This document shows, one piece after another, positions 7,364 through 9,893 of a stretch of DNA of 9,893 bases. Numbering within the stretch: the stretch's first letter is position 1; every line of letters starts with the position of its first letter. The DNA comes from Acidobacteriaceae bacterium (lineage in GTDB: Bacteria; Acidobacteriota; Terriglobia; Bryobacterales; Bryobacteraceae). The notes under the pieces are model-generated. The model saw nothing but the letters and a program-made list of their open reading frames with translations. It did not search any database and was not told where the DNA came from. A program made the translations under genes and the position numbers. The stretch is from positions 1 through 9,893 of the forward strand of contig JAFAZU010000212.1 in NCBI GenBank assembly GCA_019239585.1, given 5' to 3'.

Positions 7364-8623
7364 TTACGCCATTCCCGAGGCGTTTTTCTCGACCACTATC
7401 ATTCCCGTCATGGTGGGATGAATCTTGCAGAAGTACGGGTAAGAGCCCGGCTCCCCAAAGCGGAATGAGAATGTCTGGTCGGTATCGAGAACGGGCGAGG
7501 AGAACTTCTTCTCCGTGCTCACGACATTGTGCGGAATGTCGTCCCGATTAGTCCAGGTCACCGCCGCTCCGGCTTTCACGGTCAGCGACTGGGGAGCAAA
7601 CGAGAAATTGTCGATCTTCACGGCGGTCGTGTCCGCCACTTTGTCCAGGCTGGCGTGTGAGGCGGAAGTCATGGCCAGAGTGGAATCGACCACCGCGAGC
7701 GTGTGATGACCGGCTATATAGTTGACGTGCGTGATCCCCAGTACCTCGCGGAGCTGCTCGGCCGGGACTTTCATCGGGCCCGGTGACGTCGCGGTTCCGG
7801 GCTTGGGCTGGGGAAATGCCGTAGACATGGCCGTGTGATAAAACACGTTGCCTTCGACCTTTTGCATGGTCTGATGAATGTGTCCGTTCAACACCGTGGC
7901 CGAGCCGAACCGCTTCAGGTATGACAAAGCCTGCGCACCATCTCCTGTGCCCCAACCCCAGTCCGGATACACGGTCCACAACGGGATGTGGGCAAAGACG
8001 ACGATTGGCGTGCTGCTGGAGCGCCCGGCGAGATCCTTTTCGAGCCACGCCAGTTGTTCCGCGCCTAGTGTTCCGAGACCTCCTGCCTTCAGATCAACGA
8101 CATTGACCAAGCCGATAAAGTGAACTCCCTTGTGATCGAAGCTGTACCACCCGGCACCCTTGGTGCCTTTGCCGTAGCGCTCTAAGTACTGCTGGCCGTT
8201 ATCGGCGAGCATGTCGTGTTCACCGGGTACGAAAAACGTCTGGCCGGATTTTGCCGATCTCAGCACTTGATCGAGCGTGTCGAACTCGGTTGGTTTCGAG
8301 AGGTGACTTAAGTCGCCGGTATGGATCAGAAAATCCGGCGTGTGCTCCAGCGCGTTGATCTTGTTGATTGCCTCTTGTAAGGTGACCGTGACATCTTTAT
8401 TTGCTTCTTTGTTGAAACCGATATGACTGTCGCTGATCTGAACAAAGGTAAAGCCGGCGCCTTCACCCATCGGGTAGTGCGGCATTTGGCCGAAAGCTTT
8501 CGAGCTGAGCACGCCTCCGCTGACCGTCCAAATCAGGCCGGTGCCGGCCCAAGCCATGCACTCCAAAAATCCGCGACGATCGATTCCATCTTGGTTGAAG
8601 TTCTCTTTGATCCGACGAGCCAA
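7364..8623 (-). CDS. Tat-exported metallophosphoesterase fused to a cupredoxin domain
   Basis: A two-domain periplasmic metalloprotein. From the TTG start it has 419 residues: a Tat leader with DRRGFLE (arginines 16-17) and a hydrophobic stretch to about AFG (45). A calcineurin-like phosphoesterase follows, with metal/catalytic motifs QISDSHIG (63-70), HTGDLSH (101-107), PGEHD (133-137), VFAHIPL (209-215) and NGHIH (246-250). The C-terminal cupredoxin (about 334-412) has type I copper ligands H365 (PHNVV), C399, H402 and M405 in YFCKIHPTM, the amicyanin spacing. Usual phosphoesterases have GNHD; here Asn is Glu. The frame is open to an ATG at 8668, but TTG 8623 has a strong GGAGAAGGAG seven bases upstream while the ATG has none. 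Substrate is unknown. It precedes tatA by 16 bp. Confidence 0.92.
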   Translation of the reverse strand: MARRIKENFNQDGIDRRGFLECMAWAGTGLIWTVSGGVLSSKAFGQMPHYPMGEGAGFTFVQISDSHIGFNKEANKDVTVTLQEAINKINALEHTPDFLIHTGDLSHLSKPTEFDTLDQVLRSAKSGQTFFVPGEHDMLADNGQQYLERYGKGTKGAGWYSFDHKGVHFIGLVNVVDLKAGGLGTLGAEQLAWLEKDLAGRSSSTPIVVFAHIPLWTVYPDWGWGTGDGAQALSYLKRFGSATVLNGHIHQTMQKVEGNVFYHTAMSTAFPQPKPGTATSPGPMKVPAEQLREVLGITHVNYIAGHHTLAVVDSTLAMTSASHASLDKVADTTAVKIDNFSFAPQSLTVKAGAAVTWTNRDDIPHNVVSTEKKFSSPVLDTDQTFSFRFGEPGSYPYFCKIHPTMTGMIVVEKNASGMA

Positions 8624-8766
8624 ATTTTCTCTCCTTCTCCAGCGAAGCGTTGTTTCACGCTCATTCACTCAGCAGTACCGAAGCTTGCAGCAAAATATTC
8701 CCGTTCCGGCCGATTTTTTCCGCTATGCAGTTCATTCAGGAAGATTCGGCCCATCAGGGACGGGAA

Positions 8767-8803
8767 GCGAGCGGGGAGGCTGCCTTCAGCCTTCGCCGCT
8801 CGC
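8767..8803 (-). repeat. Strong 16-bp inverted repeat over the haem-gene stop codon
   Basis: The left arm GCGAGCGGGGAGGCTG (8767-8782) pairs with the right arm CAGCCTTCGCCGCTCGC (8787-8803). This gives 8 bp, one bulged G (8795), then 8 more bp including one G-T wobble, closed by a four-base loop (8783-8786). In the minus-strand mRNA the stop codon of the broken haem gene (8786-8788) sits at the loop. No U tract follows, so it is not a classical intrinsic terminator. It could be an mRNA stabiliser or a partial attenuator ahead of the phosphoesterase gene, which starts about 140 bases downstream. Confidence 0.7.
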
Positions 8804-9229
8804 CCTGCTGTAGAGCATGCCGGTTTCGGCTTCCGACAATTTCGCCTGGCTATGTACGAGCGTGTATGGACGCAAGGACATCTCGCCGTTCTTTACTACC
8901 GTCGTGATATCGACTAAGAGTTTCTCCTTCTGGAAGGTGTACTGCTGCCACCCGGACAGGTTCATATGATCCCGTCCCCGGCGGACATCCCGTTCAATGA
9001 GCCAAGATGTCGGAGCCACATAGCTGTATCAGGGCCAGACGGTTTGGTTCGAATGGCAGTCCAGGCACGACCGCCTCAACACGGTAGCTACTCTTGGGGA
9101 AAGCATGAGCCCATCGACAGAAGACTTCTGACTGTCGGATCGTTTGGGTGTACCAAACGGATGGACGGCAGCAGAGCACAGTGTGAGTAAACCGGCGAAA
9201 ACTCCGGCGCAGAACCAGGGATGTTTTAC
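8786..9229 (-). pseudogene. Haem_bd-type c-type cytochrome, disrupted by in-frame TGA
   Basis: Read on the minus strand from 9229, one continuous frame gives a hydrophobic leader (KHPWFCAGVFAGLLTLCSAA), a linker, haem motif CLDCH (9053-9067) and the family block CHSNQTVWP-stop-YSYVAPTSW. It then runs LIERDVRRGRDHMNLS, KNGEMSLRPYTLVH and LSEAE to a TGA at 8786. This matches small periplasmic Haem_bd-domain proteins, where the residue after WP is Trp, so TGA at 9029-9031 looks like TGG to TGA. The leader has no ATG, GTG or TTG after the preceding in-frame TAA (9272-9274). GTA at 9227-9229 stands where a start is expected. Only an internal ATG (9104-9106) and a GTG after the stop remain. Two lesions favour a real pseudogene; a sequencing error or UGA readthrough is less likely. 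It is first in the redox operon, divergent from the sigma gene. Confidence 0.8.
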
Positions 9230-9246
9230 AGAAACGTTCTCACATT

Positions 9247-9278
9247 GGAACGTACCGCCGGCAGGACCGGTTTATTCC
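9247..9278. promoter_or_regulatory. Mirror-symmetric ECF-type divergent promoter pair
   Basis: The sequence is GGAA-N3-ACCG-N10-CGGT-N3-TTCC, a dyad centred between 9262 and 9263. On the plus strand GGAAC (9247-9251), 16 bases, CGGTTT (9268-9273) resembles an ECF sigma promoter about 75 bases before the sigma-factor ATG. On the minus strand GGAAT (9278-9274), 16 bases, CGGTAC (9257-9252) resembles one facing the haem gene, with transcription expected to begin near 9244. GGAAC-like -35 and CG-containing -10 boxes with 16-17 bp spacing are known for ECF sigma factors. The assignment to this sigma factor is inference. The same dyad could instead bind a dimeric regulator. Confidence 0.5.
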
Positions 9279-9352
9279 TGGCCTTGTGCGAACACGTCAA
9301 ATCTTGAGAGACTGACAAACAGTCACTCTTTTGGAAATCCTGGCGATGGAGC

Positions 9353-9893
9353 ATGCCCGAAGAAATCTGGAATAAACGCACGGGAAGAGCAGTAGAGAAA
9401 GGGAAACACGCTTTGTTTGAACAGACGGTTTTGCCTTACCTCCATTCTGCTTACAATCTGGCGCGCTGGCTGACGCGAAACGAACACGAGGCCGAGGACA
9501 TCGTCCAAGAATCGTTCTTACGGGCGCTCCGGTCCTTTCACCGCTTTGTGCCGGGACGTGACGCGCGCGCCTGGTTTCTGACCATCGTCCGAAACTCCTG
9601 CCGTACCTGGCACCGGCAACGACGACCCCATGAGATGATACCCATCGAAGAAGATTCGCAGCCTGCTGTAGGGACATGGTCGGACCCCGAAGCGGCATTC
9701 ATTAAAAATGCGAACGCGCAACGAATTCGTCAGGCTTTGGAAGAACTGCCGTTCGAATATCGTGAAGTATTGATCCTGAGAGAATGGGAAGAGCTGTCCT
9801 ACAAGGAGATTGCGCAAATCGCCGCCATTCCTTTGGGAACGGTGATGTCGCGGCTGTCGCGAGCACGAAGGGAGCTTTACATTCGGCTGGGGG
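9353..9893 (+). CDS. ECF-type RNA polymerase sigma factor (runs off right edge)
   Basis: An extracytoplasmic-function (sigma-70 family, group 4) sigma factor. The 180 visible residues contain region 2 (about 24-92), with EHEAEDIVQESFLRAL and AWFLTIVRNSCRTW. An acidic linker follows, then region 4 (about 122-180), with LPFEYREVLILREWEELSYK and the helix-turn-helix end GTVMSRLSRARREL. Such factors are about 170-210 aa, so only a few residues lie beyond the edge. No stop occurs in the window. ATG at 9353 is the only ATG/GTG/TTG start after an in-frame TGA at 9305-9307 and before region 2. GGAG lies close upstream but is poorly spaced. It diverges from the redox operon across a shared promoter region. 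A downstream anti-sigma gene is plausible but not visible. Confidence 0.93.
   Translation, partial: MPEEIWNKRTGRAVEKGKHALFEQTVLPYLHSAYNLARWLTRNEHEAEDIVQESFLRALRSFHRFVPGRDARAWFLTIVRNSCRTWHRQRRPHEMIPIEEDSQPAVGTWSDPEAAFIKNANAQRIRQALEELPFEYREVLILREWEELSYKEIAQIAAIPLGTVMSRLSRARRELYIRLG

Noticed and set aside
8624..8668. ATG at 8668 as start of the phosphoesterase
   Set aside because: It has no ribosome-binding site, whereas TTG at 8623 has GGAGAAGGAG at good spacing and gives a normal-length Tat leader.
8423..8917. Plus-strand 164-aa open frame overlapping the phosphoesterase start and haem gene
   Set aside because: It is antisense to two better-supported reading frames and has no domain or ribosome-binding site.
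9029..9031. TGA as a selenocysteine codon in the haem protein
   Set aside because: The position is Trp, not Cys, in the family as I know it; I see no convincing SECIS-like hairpin directly after it, and the gene also lacks a start codon.

Overview
The window looks like a bacterial chromosome segment of moderate to moderately high G+C. The gene mix is a Tat-exported periplasmic redox operon, a C4 zinc-finger TraR/DksA protein, an ECF sigma factor and purine-rich Shine-Dalgarno sites. It fits a Gram-negative soil bacterium, and Acidobacteriota is my best guess. That is inference from gene style; there is no rRNA or other lineage marker here.

Layout. (1) Positions 1-1722 (+) hold the helicase part of PriA, entering from the left edge. 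It is followed by a complete tRNA-His (1754-1831) with encoded G-1 and CCA. (2) Positions 1832-2400 form an AT-rich scar with a frameshifted, truncated IS630-type transposase remnant (-), and no intact gene. (3) Positions 2401-4284 (-) carry a short-form TraR/DksA zinc-finger regulator followed closely by a GT-C/GT39-like multispanning membrane glycosyltransferase. (4) Positions 4463-9229 (-) carry a compact export/redox gene set. In transcription order it is: a c-type haem-binding (Haem_bd) protein broken by an in-frame TGA; a Tat-exported metallophosphoesterase fused to a type I copper (amicyanin-like) domain; TatA; a Tat-exported ferritin-like diiron protein; and a di-haem c-type oxidoreductase (DHOR/DUF1111, MauG/CCP-like). 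(5) From 9353 (+) an ECF sigma factor is read divergently off the right edge.

Working together. The two folded-metal proteins (copper phosphoesterase, diiron ferritin-like protein) both have twin-arginine leaders and flank a private tatA. The cytochromes have or had Sec-type leaders. The set therefore encodes copper, diiron and haem centres all destined for the cell envelope. The 123 bp between the sigma gene and the haem gene contains a nearly mirror-symmetric element, GGAA-N3-ACCG-N10-CGGT-N3-TTCC. It reads as an ECF-type promoter (GGAA(C/T), 16 nt, CGGT) on both strands. This suggests that the sigma factor drives itself and the redox operon from two overlapping opposed promoters, an inference that needs transcript mapping.

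Most notable: the copper/phosphoesterase-TatA-diiron-dihaem module and its mirrored promoter; the haem gene with TGA at a conserved Trp position and no start codon; a 16-bp hairpin over that gene's stop codon; and a GEHD instead of GNHD motif in the phosphoesterase active site.
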